Below are positions 1-8,185 of a stretch of DNA of 64,000 nt, one piece after another. Location of the stretch: NCBI RefSeq assembly GCF_001922585.1, contig NZ_MRBS01000005.1, positions 172,116 to 236,115 of the forward strand, written 5' to 3'. The translations under genes were made by a program, and so were the position numbers. How positions within the stretch are numbered: position 1 is the first letter of the stretch; each line of letters opens with the position of its first letter. The notes beneath the pieces were generated by a model. The model saw only the letters and a program-made list of their open reading frames with translations, had not been told where the DNA came from and searched no databases. The stretch is from Pantoea sp. 1.19. Lineage in GTDB: Bacteria > Pseudomonadota > Gammaproteobacteria > Enterobacterales > Enterobacteriaceae.

Positions 1-1
1 C

Positions 2-790
2 GATATCTATCAGGATGAAGGCGTGCTGATGATCACCCCGGCGGCGACCGCACCGGAGCTGACCGCGCGTCCCGACTACGATCTGATTATGCGCACCACC
101 GGCCTGGACTCCGACCAGGGGCCGACCGCCGCGAAATATATTCTGAGCGAAGTGAAGCCGCAGCGCATTGCGGTTATCCACGATAAGCAGCAGTACGGTG
201 AAGGGCTGGCGCGTTCGGTGCAGGACAGCCTGAAGAAGCATGGCGCTAACGTCGTGCTGTTCGAAGGCGTCACCGCCGGTGATAAAGACTTCTCTACGCT
301 GGTCGCGCGCCTGAAAAAAGAGAACGTTGATTTTGTCTATTTTGGTGGCTACTACCCGGAGATGGGGCAGATCCTGCGTCAGGCGCGCGCTGCCGGACTA
401 AAAGCCGGCTTTATGGGGCCAGAAGGCGTCGGTAATGCCTCGCTGTCGAACATCGCCGGTGACGCTTCCGAAGGGATGCTGGTGACGCTGCCGAAGCGTT
501 ATGACCAACTGCCGGAGAACAAAGCCATCGTCGATGCTATCCAGGCCAGCAAAGGCAATCCGACCGGACCGTTTGTCTGGACCACCTACGCCGCACTGCA
601 GTCGCTGGCGGCCGGAATGACGCGCAGCAAAAGCGAGGAGCCGGCTGACATCGCTAAAAACCTGAAAACCGGCGCGCCGGTGCCGACGGTGATGGGCAAC
701 CTGAGCTGGGATCAAAAAGGCGATCTGAAAGGATTCGAATTTGGCGTGTTCCAGTGGCATAAAGACGGTTCTTCTACCGCGGTGAAATAA
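2..790 (+). CDS. livK: Branched-chain amino acid ABC transporter, periplasmic substrate-binding protein (5' truncated by window edge)
   Basis: The frame is already open at base 2 (reads [10 protein letters not shown]), so the start lies upstream of the window. About 262 residues are present out of roughly 365-370 usual for LivJ/LivK proteins, so the signal peptide and first third are missing. The protein binds leucine, isoleucine and valine in the periplasm and delivers them to the LivHM permease. The visible part has typical type I periplasmic-binding features such as [16 protein letters not shown] and [13 protein letters not shown]. It lies directly upstream of livHMGF in the same direction. 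LivJ and LivK are close paralogues; livK is chosen from its position next to livH, not from specificity residues. Confidence 0.9.
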   Translation, partial: DIYQDEGVLMITPAATAPELTARPDYDLIMRTTGLDSDQGPTAAKYILSEVKPQRIAVIHDKQQYGEGLARSVQDSLKKHGANVVLFEGVTAGDKDFSTLVARLKKENVDFVYFGGYYPEMGQILRQARAAGLKAGFMGPEGVGNASLSNIAGDASEGMLVTLPKRYDQLPENKAIVDAIQASKGNPTGPFVWTTYAALQSLAAGMTRSKSEEPADIAKNLKTGAPVPTVMGNLSWDQKGDLKGFEFGVFQWHKDGSSTAVK

Positions 791-796
791 GCAGGC

Positions 797-866
797 GGGC
801 CGGATTGCCCGGCCCCTGGACGCGTGATGATCTCCCCCAGGGGTTGGGCTTGCCCAGCCCTTCTTT
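797..866 (+). terminator. Tandem hairpins between livK and livH (partial terminator or mRNA stabiliser)
   Basis: Two stem-loops lie in the 91-bp gap. The first pairs 797-803 with 809-815 (7 bp, GC-rich). The second pairs 841-848 with 853-860 (8 bp, one G-U pair) and is followed by the T-rich TTCTTTGT. The second resembles a weak intrinsic terminator. This would allow more binding protein than permease to be made from one operon, as is common for such systems. The effect on expression is inferred. Confidence 0.5.
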
Positions 867-881
867 GTAAGGTATGCAGGT

Positions 882-1808
882 ATGTCCGAGCAGTTACTCT
901 ACTTTATTCAGCAGTTGTTCAACGGTGTTACCCTGGGCAGCACCTACGCGCTGATCGCCATTGGTTACACCATGGTGTATGGCATCATTGGCATGATCAA
1001 CTTCGCCCACGGCGAGGTCTATATGATCGGCAGCTACGTCTCCTTTATCGTCATTGCTGGCCTGATGATGATGGGTATTGACGTAGGCTGGCTGCTGATC
1101 ACCGCGGCCTTTATCGTGGCGATTGTGATTGCCAGCGCTTACGGCTGGAGCATTGAGCGCGTGGCGTATAAACCGGTGCGTGCCTCGAAGCGTCTGATCG
1201 CGCTAATTTCCGCCATTGGGATGTCGATTTTCCTGCAAAATTACGTCAGCCTGACCCAGGGATCGCGGGATTTGGCGCTGCCAGGTCTGATAACCGGGCA
1301 GTGGTCGCTGGGAGAAAGCAATGGCTTCTCCGCCACGCTTTCCACGATGCAGTTGGTTATCTGGGTCGTGACTTTTCTCGCGATGCTGGCCCTGACGCTG
1401 TTTATTCGCTATTCACGCATGGGCCGCGCCTGCCGCGCCTGCGCTGAAGATCTGAAAATGGCCAGCCTGTTGGGCATCAACACTGACCGGGTGATCTCGC
1501 TGACTTTTGTGATTGGGGCGGCGATGGCGGCGGTAGCCGGGGTATTGCTCGGCCAGTTTTACGGGGTGATCAATCCGTTTATCGGCTTTATGGCCGGCAT
1601 GAAAGCCTTTACTGCCGCCGTGCTCGGCGGGATTGGCAGCATTCCGGGCGCCATGATCGGCGGCCTGGTGCTGGGCATTGCTGAAGCCCTGACCAGCGCT
1701 TACCTCAGTACAGAATACAAAGACGTGGTGTCCTTCGCACTGCTGATCGTGGTACTGCTGGTCATGCCTACCGGTATCCTCGGCCGTCCGGAGGTAGAAA
1801 AAGTATGA
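882..1808 (+). CDS. livH: Branched-chain amino acid ABC transporter permease LivH
   Basis: A 308-residue integral inner-membrane permease of the BPD_transp_2 class, the same length as E. coli LivH. It forms the translocation channel with LivM. Hydrophobic helices run throughout, and the signature segments [19 protein letters not shown] near the N-terminus and [16 protein letters not shown] near the C-terminus are typical. The ATG at 882 follows a CAGG-containing weak ribosome site. Its stop overlaps the livM start by four bases (ATGA at 1805), which points to translational coupling. Called with high certainty from position and motifs. Confidence 0.96.
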   Translation: MSEQLLYFIQQLFNGVTLGSTYALIAIGYTMVYGIIGMINFAHGEVYMIGSYVSFIVIAGLMMMGIDVGWLLITAAFIVAIVIASAYGWSIERVAYKPVRASKRLIALISAIGMSIFLQNYVSLTQGSRDLALPGLITGQWSLGESNGFSATLSTMQLVIWVVTFLAMLALTLFIRYSRMGRACRACAEDLKMASLLGINTDRVISLTFVIGAAMAAVAGVLLGQFYGVINPFIGFMAGMKAFTAAVLGGIGSIPGAMIGGLVLGIAEALTSAYLSTEYKDVVSFALLIVVLLVMPTGILGRPEVEKV

Positions 1809-3079
1809 AGCGCTCCGTTCTGCTGAACGCCGCCGTGTCGGCGCTGATGCTGCTGGTGCTCGCCGCCTTTTTTATGGGGCTGAGGCTCGATCTCGACGGC
1901 ACCCGGCTGGTAGTCAATAACGCCGGCGAGGTGCGCTGGCAGTGGATTTTTGCCGCCTGCGGCGTGGTCTTTCTGTTTCAGCTGGTGCGTCCGCTGCTGC
2001 AGGGCAGGCTGAATCGCGGCGCGAAAGGTGGCCTGATCCTGCCGGGCTTTGACGGTTCAACGCCGCGGCAGAAGTGGCTGATGGCCGCCATTATCGTCGC
2101 GGCGGCGGTCTGGCCGTTTCTGGTATCGCGCGGCACGGTGGATATCGCCACGCTGACGCTGATCTACGTGATGCTGGGGCTGGGGCTGAATGTGGTGGTG
2201 GGGCTGTCTGGCCTGCTGGTGCTGGGCTACGGCGGCTTCTACGCGATTGGCGCCTACACCTTTGCGCTGCTGAATCACTACTACGGCTTTGGCTTCTGGC
2301 AGTGCCTGCCGCTGGCCGGACTGATGGCGGCGCTGTTTGGTCTGCTGCTGGGCTTTCCGGTACTGCGCCTGCGCGGTGACTATCTGGCAATTGTGACGCT
2401 GGGGTTTGGCGAGATCGTGCGGATCCTGCTGCTGAATAACACCGAGATCACCGGCGGGCCGAACGGCATCAGCCAGATTCCGAAACCTACCCTGTTTGGG
2501 CTGGAGTTTGGCCGCACGCCGCGGGAGGGGGGCTGGGATACCTTTCACCACTTTTTTGGCCTGAAGTATGATCCCAGCGACCGGGTAATTTTTCTCTATT
2601 TAGTCGCGTTATTGCTGGTGGTGATCACCCTGTTTGTGATTAACCGACTGTTGCGCATGCCGCTGGGGCGCGCGTGGGAAGCGCTGCGGGAGGATGAGAT
2701 TGCCTGCCGCTCGCTGGGCCTGAGTCCGACGCGCATCAAGCTGACGGCGTTCACCATTAGCGCGGCTTTTGCCGGTTTTGCTGGCAGCCTGTTCGCCGCC
2801 CGGCAGGGCTTCGTCAGTCCGGAGTCCTTCACCTTTGTCGAGTCGGCGTTTGTGCTGGCGATCGTGGTACTGGGCGGCATGGGCTCGCAGTTTGCGGTGA
2901 TCCTCGCGGCAATCCTGCTGGTAGTGTCGCGTGAGCTGATGCGCGACCTGAACGAATACAGCATGCTGGTGCTGGGTGCTCTGATGGTGCTGATGATGAT
3001 TTGGCGGCCGCAGGGGCTGCTGCCGATGAAGCGCCCGCAGCTGAAATTGAAAACCACGGCGAAAGGAGAGCAGCCATGA
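1805..3079 (+). CDS. livM: Branched-chain amino acid ABC transporter permease LivM
   Basis: A 424-residue membrane protein, the second permease of the leucine/isoleucine/valine importer. It carries the longer N-terminal extension typical of enterobacterial LivM: an additional helix, then a polar stretch to about residue 90, before the core permease. The core has [23 protein letters not shown] and [12 protein letters not shown], characteristic of the family. It overlaps both neighbours by ATGA junctions (livH at 1805, livG at 3076), so livHMG are expected to be tightly coupled. No unusual residues were seen. Confidence 0.96.
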   Translation: MKRSVLLNAAVSALMLLVLAAFFMGLRLDLDGTRLVVNNAGEVRWQWIFAACGVVFLFQLVRPLLQGRLNRGAKGGLILPGFDGSTPRQKWLMAAIIVAAAVWPFLVSRGTVDIATLTLIYVMLGLGLNVVVGLSGLLVLGYGGFYAIGAYTFALLNHYYGFGFWQCLPLAGLMAALFGLLLGFPVLRLRGDYLAIVTLGFGEIVRILLLNNTEITGGPNGISQIPKPTLFGLEFGRTPREGGWDTFHHFFGLKYDPSDRVIFLYLVALLLVVITLFVINRLLRMPLGRAWEALREDEIACRSLGLSPTRIKLTAFTISAAFAGFAGSLFAARQGFVSPESFTFVESAFVLAIVVLGGMGSQFAVILAAILLVVSRELMRDLNEYSMLVLGALMVLMMIWRPQGLLPMKRPQLKLKTTAKGEQP

Positions 3080-3843
3080 ATCAGCCGCTGTTAGCCGTTG
3101 AGGGGCTGATGATGCGTTTTGGTGGCCTGCTGGCGGTCAATAACGTCAGGCTCGAACTTTATCCACAGGAAATTGTGTCGCTGATTGGCCCCAACGGCGC
3201 GGGGAAAACCACGGTATTTAACTGCCTGACCGGCTTTTATCAGCCGACCAGCGGCAGCATCAGGCTGGCAGATCGTGAGCTGGCGGGGCTCTCCGGCCAG
3301 CAAATTGCCCGGCTGGGCGTGGTGCGTACTTTCCAGCACGTGCGGCTGTTTCGTGAGATGACGGTGATTGAAAACCTGCTGGTGGCGCAGCATCAGCACC
3401 TGAAGAGCGGGGTCTTTTCCGGCTTGTTGAAAACGCCGGCCTTCCGCCGCGCCGAGCGCGAAGCGCTGGATCGCGCCGCGGTCTGGCTGGCGCGCGTTGG
3501 CCTGCTGGAGATGGCTAACCGCCCGGCCGGTAATCTCGCCTACGGCCAGCAGCGGCGGCTGGAGATTGCCCGCTGCATGGTGACGCAGCCCTCGATCCTG
3601 ATGCTGGATGAACCGGCGGCCGGACTCAATCCGCGCGAAACCCACGAGTTGGATCGGCTGATTGCCGAACTGCGCAGTGAGCACAACGTGTCGGTACTGC
3701 TGATTGAGCATGATATGAAACTGGTGATGGGTATCTCCGATCGCATCTATGTGGTGAACCAGGGCACGCCGCTGGCCAACGGCACGCCCGATGCCGTACG
3801 TCATCATCCGGACGTAATCCGTGCCTATCTGGGAGAGGCATAA
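3076..3843 (+). CDS. livG: Branched-chain amino acid ABC transporter ATPase LivG
   Basis: A 255-residue cytoplasmic ATPase that powers the LivHM channel. Walker A is GPNGAGKTT near residue 40, Walker B is [13 protein letters not shown] near residue 180, and the signature is [13 protein letters not shown]. The chosen ATG overlaps the livM stop (ATGA) and is preceded by a strong AAAGGAGA ribosome site. An in-frame upstream extension to 3001 is rejected because it lies inside livM. LivG and LivF act as a heterodimer. The length equals that of E. coli LivG. Confidence 0.96.
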   Translation: MNQPLLAVEGLMMRFGGLLAVNNVRLELYPQEIVSLIGPNGAGKTTVFNCLTGFYQPTSGSIRLADRELAGLSGQQIARLGVVRTFQHVRLFREMTVIENLLVAQHQHLKSGVFSGLLKTPAFRRAEREALDRAAVWLARVGLLEMANRPAGNLAYGQQRRLEIARCMVTQPSILMLDEPAAGLNPRETHELDRLIAELRSEHNVSVLLIEHDMKLVMGISDRIYVVNQGTPLANGTPDAVRHHPDVIRAYLGEA

Positions 3844-3844
3844 T

Positions 3845-4558
3845 ATGGCAAATCCGATTCTGAGCCTCAGTAACGTTAGCGCCCACTATGGGCCCATTCA
3901 GGCGCTGCACGACGTCAGCATCCATATTCGGCAGGGAGAAATAGTGACCCTGATTGGCGCCAACGGCGCGGGAAAAACCACGCTGCTGGGGACGCTGTGC
4001 GGTGAGCCGCGCGCCACCGCGGGCACCATCAGCTTTGATGGTCAGACGATCACCGACTGGCCAACGGCGCGCATTATGCGTGAAGCCATTGCTATCGTTC
4101 CGGAAGGACGGCGAGTCTTTGCCCGCATGACGGTGGAGGAGAACCTGGCGATGGGCGGCTTTTTTGCCGCGCGCGGCGCGTACGCGTCGCGCCTTCAGCG
4201 GGTCTGGGAGCTGTTTCCCCGCCTGCTGGAGCGCCGCACCCAGCGCGCTGGCACCATGTCCGGCGGTGAGCAGCAGATGCTGGCCATTGGCCGCGCGCTG
4301 ATGAGCCAGCCGCGGCTGCTGCTGCTGGATGAGCCCTCACTGGGGCTGGCGCCGATCATCATTCAGCAGATCTTCGACACCATCGAACAGCTGCGCCAGG
4401 AGGGGATGACGATCTTCCTGGTGGAGCAGAACGCCAATCAGGCGCTGAAGCTGGCCGATCGCGGCTATGTGTTGGAAAACGGACGCGTGGTGCTGGAAGA
4501 CAGCGGTGAGGCCCTGCTGAGTAACGAAGCGGTGCGTAGCGCCTACCTCGGCGCCTGA
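3845..4558 (+). CDS. livF: Branched-chain amino acid ABC transporter ATPase LivF
   Basis: A 237-residue ATPase, partner of LivG. Walker A is GANGAGKTT, the signature is TMSGGEQQMLAIGRAL and Walker B is LLLLDEPSLGLAP. The ATG at 3845 follows the livG stop by a few bases, with GGGAGAGG upstream as ribosome site. An in-frame start at 3821 would overlap livG and lacks a ribosome site. This is the last gene of the liv operon. In E. coli the ugp operon follows; here the sequence downstream is different (see 4559-6945). Confidence 0.96.
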   Translation: MANPILSLSNVSAHYGPIQALHDVSIHIRQGEIVTLIGANGAGKTTLLGTLCGEPRATAGTISFDGQTITDWPTARIMREAIAIVPEGRRVFARMTVEENLAMGGFFAARGAYASRLQRVWELFPRLLERRTQRAGTMSGGEQQMLAIGRALMSQPRLLLLDEPSLGLAPIIIQQIFDTIEQLRQEGMTIFLVEQNANQALKLADRGYVLENGRVVLEDSGEALLSNEAVRSAYLGA

Positions 4559-4998
4559 CGTTTCCCAATCCCGCCCCATTCGGGGCGGGTACGCTCTTCA
4601 TGATGCGGCGATAGGGTGATGGCGTCAGAAATCAATCCATAAAAACAATTAAAATCAATCAGATAAATTATTTCCTCTATGCGCTGTCGTAGGCTGCGTT
4701 TTTTTGCGATATATTATTATAATTTTTAAAAGTTTCCAGATTATTTATATTAGTAAAATCTCAAAGCGATATAACGTATCATTTTGAATGTTTGTGTACG
4801 GATTTTGTGTCCTGTTGCCCAGGATTTTGGTATCTTTCCAGCCTGTTAACGATGGCGCTTCTTAATCAGCGGCTGATATAACAAAAATCTCTTTTTTAAT
4901 ATCAGCGTGTACAGATGGTGAGTTGTGCTATTTGATATCTGCTGTGATTAATAAAAGACGCTTAATTATTTCAGTGGGAAATAAGAGGGTCATTGATA
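4559..4998. other. AT-rich gene-free stretch upstream of the pilin gene
   Basis: After the livF hairpin the composition changes sharply to AT-rich sequence, unlike the GC-rich neighbours. No convincing coding frame was seen on either strand. It probably holds the promoter of the pilin gene at 4999, and the composition fits acquired DNA. No insertion-sequence ends or direct repeats were recognised. Confidence 0.5.
4570..4589 (+). terminator. Hairpin after livF
   Basis: An 8-bp perfect GC stem (4570-4577 with 4582-4589) and a four-base loop lie 11 bases past the livF stop. No clear T-run follows, so this may be a terminator helped by other factors or an RNA-stabilising end. Confidence 0.5.
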
Positions 4999-5508
4999 AT
5001 GAAAAAGTTGTTGAAATATTTTTCGACCGCTTCAACGGTTCCGCTTGTTATCATTATGTCGCTTTTGGCTTTCAGTGCAAATCTGAATGCGACGGTCAAT
5101 AAATTTATCCATGTTAATTTTAATGTGGTGGCAGCGGCTTGCTCTATTAACGCCGGAAATGTTATTTCGGTTAATTTTGGTGACAGCATTTCGACGGCTG
5201 GGATTGACGGAAAATACAACACCGTCCCGATTGATTATAAAGTAGCCTGCGACAGTCCATACGGCGCAGTAAAAATGAAGCTGGATGGTCAGCCGACACA
5301 GTTTGACGCTAATGCGATCCAGACTAATATGACCGATCTTGGCGTACGGGTCCTTCAGGATGGCCAGACATTCCCTGTCGGCACATGGGTTTCGGTGGAT
5401 TATTCGGCCATGCCGACGCTGGAGGCCGTCTTGGTAAAAACTTCCGGGGCTAAGCTGCCTGGCGGCGAGTTCAGTGCTTCGGCGACGCTGAGTGTATATT
5501 ACGAGTAA
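4999..5508 (+). CDS. Fimbrial minor pilin / adaptor-like protein
   Basis: A 169-residue secreted protein. A long hydrophobic signal segment (residues 12-28) is followed by a pilin-type domain. The pair Cys48 and Cys84 sits where chaperone-usher pilins form their disulfide, and the C-terminus GGEFSASATLSVYYE has the alternating pattern and aromatic end of the strand bound by the chaperone. This resembles the small adaptor subunits (FimF/FimG or MrpF/PapF type) rather than the major rod. ATG 4999 is chosen because AGAGGG precedes it; a TTG two codons earlier is less likely. No chaperone or usher gene lies nearby, so assembly would need a system elsewhere. The gene is AT-richer than its flanks, suggesting transfer. 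Confidence 0.7.
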   Translation: MKKLLKYFSTASTVPLVIIMSLLAFSANLNATVNKFIHVNFNVVAAACSINAGNVISVNFGDSISTAGIDGKYNTVPIDYKVACDSPYGAVKMKLDGQPTQFDANAIQTNMTDLGVRVLQDGQTFPVGTWVSVDYSAMPTLEAVLVKTSGAKLPGGEFSASATLSVYYE

Positions 5509-5597
5509 AATCCAGTGGCGTATCTGATATCGTTACTGCACAGTCGCGCTGCGCATTCAGGCTGTTAGTAACATCCTTGTAATGTAATGGATAAGTT

Positions 5598-6371
5598 ATG
5601 AAGCGTATTAATATGATGCTATTGGGATGGGCGCTCTGCATGGTGTTGCCTGCGATGGCGGCGAATCTCCGGATCGTAAAAATGCCAGACGGCACGTACA
5701 GTATGACGGGTTACTTAGAACCCAATGATCTGATGGTGAGGAAAGGTTCTCTCAGACCACTCGAGTTTCAGTATGAGTACAAACCCGGTGGATACTATGT
5801 CTCTTCGGTTAAGCAAATTTGCCCGCAAGATAAAACTGAAACCCTCAATTTAATCAACCGTATGCTGAGTGGTAACGGTATTCCACTCAATAGCTATGCC
5901 TCGTACACACCGCGGGAGCTGTATCATCTGAGTGTAGTTTGTGCCGCGACCCCTGATAGTTTTCCGCGTGACAAACAGTGGGGATGGGTAACGCCTTACG
6001 ATCTCATCGTGCCCCCCGTGGATGAAAATTCGCCGTTTTGCGATGTCAGCATCCCAGGCGAGATCAATTTGGGGACGGTCATGGTGGGTCAGAGAGTGAC
6101 CTCTACGCTGCAGGGCATCATTACCTGTGATAAAAAAGCAACGGTCAATGTGAGTCTTACCGATCCGGTCAATAAGGCCTCTTCCCCCGGCGTGTTAAAC
6201 ATTGCGGACGCCAAACTGAATATGGATATTGATGGTCAGGGCGCTGAAAAAAACATCACCGTAGAAGGAGCTGGTCCACAAGCGTTTAATCTGAATGTGA
6301 CGCTGCTGGACGCAGGGAAAACCGTGGGTGAGAAAGCAGGGACCCTCCTTCTAACTGCCGATGTGCTCTGA
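5598..6371 (+). CDS. Putative two-domain fimbrial tip protein / adhesin
   Basis: A 257-residue secreted protein with a signal peptide (cleavage likely near Ala21-Ala22). The N-terminal part (about 23-140) has one cysteine pair, Cys75 and Cys115, and does not resemble a family I recognise. The C-terminal part (about 146-257) looks like a pilin domain: CDVSIPGEINLGTVMVGQRV, a second cysteine at 177, and a final hydrophobic strand (GTLLLTADVL). A novel receptor domain joined to a pilin domain is the architecture of tip adhesins, so it may pair with the minor pilin 89 bp upstream. The function is inferred. No chaperone or usher is adjacent, and composition again differs from the core genome. Confidence 0.55.
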   Translation: MKRINMMLLGWALCMVLPAMAANLRIVKMPDGTYSMTGYLEPNDLMVRKGSLRPLEFQYEYKPGGYYVSSVKQICPQDKTETLNLINRMLSGNGIPLNSYASYTPRELYHLSVVCAATPDSFPRDKQWGWVTPYDLIVPPVDENSPFCDVSIPGEINLGTVMVGQRVTSTLQGIITCDKKATVNVSLTDPVNKASSPGVLNIADAKLNMDIDGQGAEKNITVEGAGPQAFNLNVTLLDAGKTVGEKAGTLLLTADVL

Positions 6372-6746
6372 GGCTATGCGTCTCGTTTGTCGTGCGCCTT
6401 CCTTTGCGCTTTAATCCTGAGTGACGTCATTGCGGTGCCTACTGACGGCGTCTGCCGACGTGGCTTAACATGAGAAGTGTACCGGCGATGGTGCTTGCAT
6501 CGCGCGGTGTTTCGCCAATGAAAACCGGTGGGTCTTTTTTGCTTCACATTTTCGTCTTGCCCATCTCCGCGCGACTCGCGATCGCAGCGGGTTGGTAAAC
6601 GTGTGTGCGCGGAGGGCGTACTGCCGTATCGCACGGCCGCCTGTCTGGCGGCAGGAGTTGCCCAGCCGGGGATCGGCGATGTTTTTATCGCCGGTAATAC
6701 CGCGCTTTTCTCCATGCGTGCGATTGCGCCGGACAATCCGTTCGGG
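6372..6746. other. Gene-free stretch between tip protein gene and ugpC remnant
   Basis: Only short frames without family resemblance are present. Composition returns to GC-rich, so this may be decayed ugp DNA, but I could align only the part after 6747 with UgpC. Confidence 0.4.
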
Positions 6747-6949
6747 CATATTCTGCTTTCCAGCCGGGAAGCGGGTGGCGTACCCTTGGGGTGAAGACGC
6801 CGGAGGGAGCGGACGGGCGATTCTGCCCGCCGCCGCAGAGGCTGGCCGCGGATTTACCGCCTGTCCTGCCTGCGACTGCGGAGATCCGATGGCTGTCGCC
6901 CGACGCCCTGCACTGACTTGATGCTGAACAGGAATATCGCCTGCCATGA
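6747..6949 (+). pseudogene. ugpC: Decayed 3' remnant of ugpC (glycerol-3-phosphate ABC transporter ATPase)
   Basis: Two short stretches in different frames resemble the C-terminal part of E. coli UgpC as I remember it. The first, HILLSSREAGGVPL from 6747, corresponds to HIALSSQAEGGVPL. The second, IRWLSPDALH-stop-LDAEQ (about 6882-6931), corresponds to the final LWLHLAENQLHLFDGE. They are separated by a frameshift, and an in-frame TGA lies at 6914-6916. The second frame still ends in an ATGA overlap with the ugpQ start, as expected of an intact ugpC-ugpQ junction. The ATPase core is absent. This is what is left of the ugpBAEC transporter that precedes ugpQ in E. coli. Confidence 0.6.
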
Positions 6950-7689
6950 CGAAGACTGCCTGGCCTTACCCCCGCGTCGTCGCCCACCGCGGCGGCGGCA
7001 AACTGGCGCCGGAAAATACCCTCGCTGCCATCGATGTCGGTGCCCGGTACGGCCACCGGATGATTGAGTGTGACGCCAAACTTTCCGCCGACGGCGAAAT
7101 TTTTCTCCTGCATGATGACACCCTCGATCGCACCAGCAACGGCTGGGGCGATGCCGGGGCGCTGCCGTGGTCACAGCTGGTGACCTTTGATATGGGCGAG
7201 TGGTTCAGCGACGCCTTTCGCGGCGAGCGGCTACCGCTACTCCGCGAGGTGGCCGGGCGCTGCCGCCAGCACCGAATGCTGGCCAACATCGAAATCAAAC
7301 CCTCGCCGGGGCGCGACGCCCTGACCGGGCACGCGGTGGCCCTGGCGGCCGAATCGCTGTGGCAGGGGCAGCCGGCCCCGCTGCTGTCATCGTTCTCTGT
7401 CGAGGCGCTGGCGGCGGCGCAGGCGGCGGTGCCGCATCTGCCGCGCGGGCTGCTGCTGGATGAGTGGCGCGATGACTGGCTGGCGACGGCCACCGGATTG
7501 GGTTGCATATCGCTGCACCTGAATTATCGGCTGCTGGATGCGGAGCGCACCGCGGCGATCAAAGCCGCCGGGCGGCGGATTCTGGCGTATACGGTTAACG
7601 ATCCGGCGACGGCGCGGCGGCTGCTGGCGTGGGGCGTGGATGCGATCTGTACCGACAATATTGATCGTATCGGGCCGGATTTTAGTTGA
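6946..7689 (+). CDS. ugpQ: Cytoplasmic glycerophosphodiester phosphodiesterase UgpQ
   Basis: A 247-residue GDPD enzyme that hydrolyses glycerophosphodiesters to glycerol-3-phosphate and an alcohol. The active-site pieces are [15 protein letters not shown] (residues 11-25), the acidic ECD segment and HDDTLDRT, then EIKP and a C-terminal TVND. There is no signal peptide, consistent with the cytoplasmic enzyme rather than periplasmic GlpQ. In E. coli it is the last gene of ugpBAECQ; here the transporter genes are missing and only a ugpC scrap precedes it, so the enzyme must act on substrates entering by another route or made internally. The gene looks intact. Confidence 0.92.
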   Translation: MTKTAWPYPRVVAHRGGGKLAPENTLAAIDVGARYGHRMIECDAKLSADGEIFLLHDDTLDRTSNGWGDAGALPWSQLVTFDMGEWFSDAFRGERLPLLREVAGRCRQHRMLANIEIKPSPGRDALTGHAVALAAESLWQGQPAPLLSSFSVEALAAAQAAVPHLPRGLLLDEWRDDWLATATGLGCISLHLNYRLLDAERTAAIKAAGRRILAYTVNDPATARRLLAWGVDAICTDNIDRIGPDFS

Positions 7690-7713
7690 AAAAACGGGAG
7701 GCACTGGCCTCCC
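7688..7713 (-). terminator. Intrinsic terminator of yhhA
   Basis: A 7-bp stem (7696-7702 with 7707-7713) is followed on the minus strand by a run of T (plus-strand A-run 7689-7694). It sits between the convergent ugpQ and yhhA and overlaps the ugpQ stop. Confidence 0.8.
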
Positions 7714-7720
7714 ACGGTGC

Positions 7721-8002
7721 TCAGTTACGCAGCAGTGGGCGCTGTCCCGACTGCGGCTGGGTGATGCGCTGGCTGGCCGCGTCGCGCTGCTCCTGCAGCT
7801 TGCGCTGTAGCGCCTGGCTATCGCGTTGCTGATCCTGCTGCAGTTTACTTTGCTGGTTTTGCTGCTGTATTTGCATCTGCGTCTGCATCCGCTGTTGGCT
7901 GGGGTTGTAACCCGGCTGCTGCGGATTATTATTGTTATTATTCAACATATTGGCCATTCCGCTGAGCGGAAGCAAGGCGCTCAAGATTACTAACCATTTC
8001 AT
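7721..8002 (-). CDS. yhhA: DUF2756 family small exported protein YhhA
   Basis: A 93-residue protein with a signal peptide (MKWLVILSALLPLSGMA) followed by a strongly polar, Gln/Asn-rich region (poly-Asn near residue 22, then many QQ pairs) with coiled-coil-like heptads. It matches YhhA, an uncharacterised exported protein found next to ggt in enterobacteria. ATG 8002 is chosen because GGAGG lies eight bases upstream on the minus strand. It is divergent from ggt, and the pair share a 183-bp promoter region. Function unknown. Confidence 0.85.
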   Translation of the reverse strand: MKWLVILSALLPLSGMANMLNNNNNNPQQPGYNPSQQRMQTQMQIQQQNQQSKLQQDQQRDSQALQRKLQEQRDAASQRITQPQSGQRPLLRN

Positions 8003-8185
8003 CAAGGTATCCTCCGTGTGACGGGCAGGAACTGTGCGGATGCCCGCGAGGGACCGCGGACACCTTTCCCACCAGTATAAGTGTATCCTGGCATCACATC
8101 TGCGCCTTTCAGAGTGGACTGAAAGTCCGTTTTCCCGTTAACTGAGAAAGCGAAAAAAACGACAATAATGCTAATGGGATGAAAA

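Noticed and set aside
6528-6921. Two overlapping plus-strand frames as intact small genes
   Set aside because: They have no ribosome site, and part of the first frame resembles the end of UgpC, so decay explains the region better.
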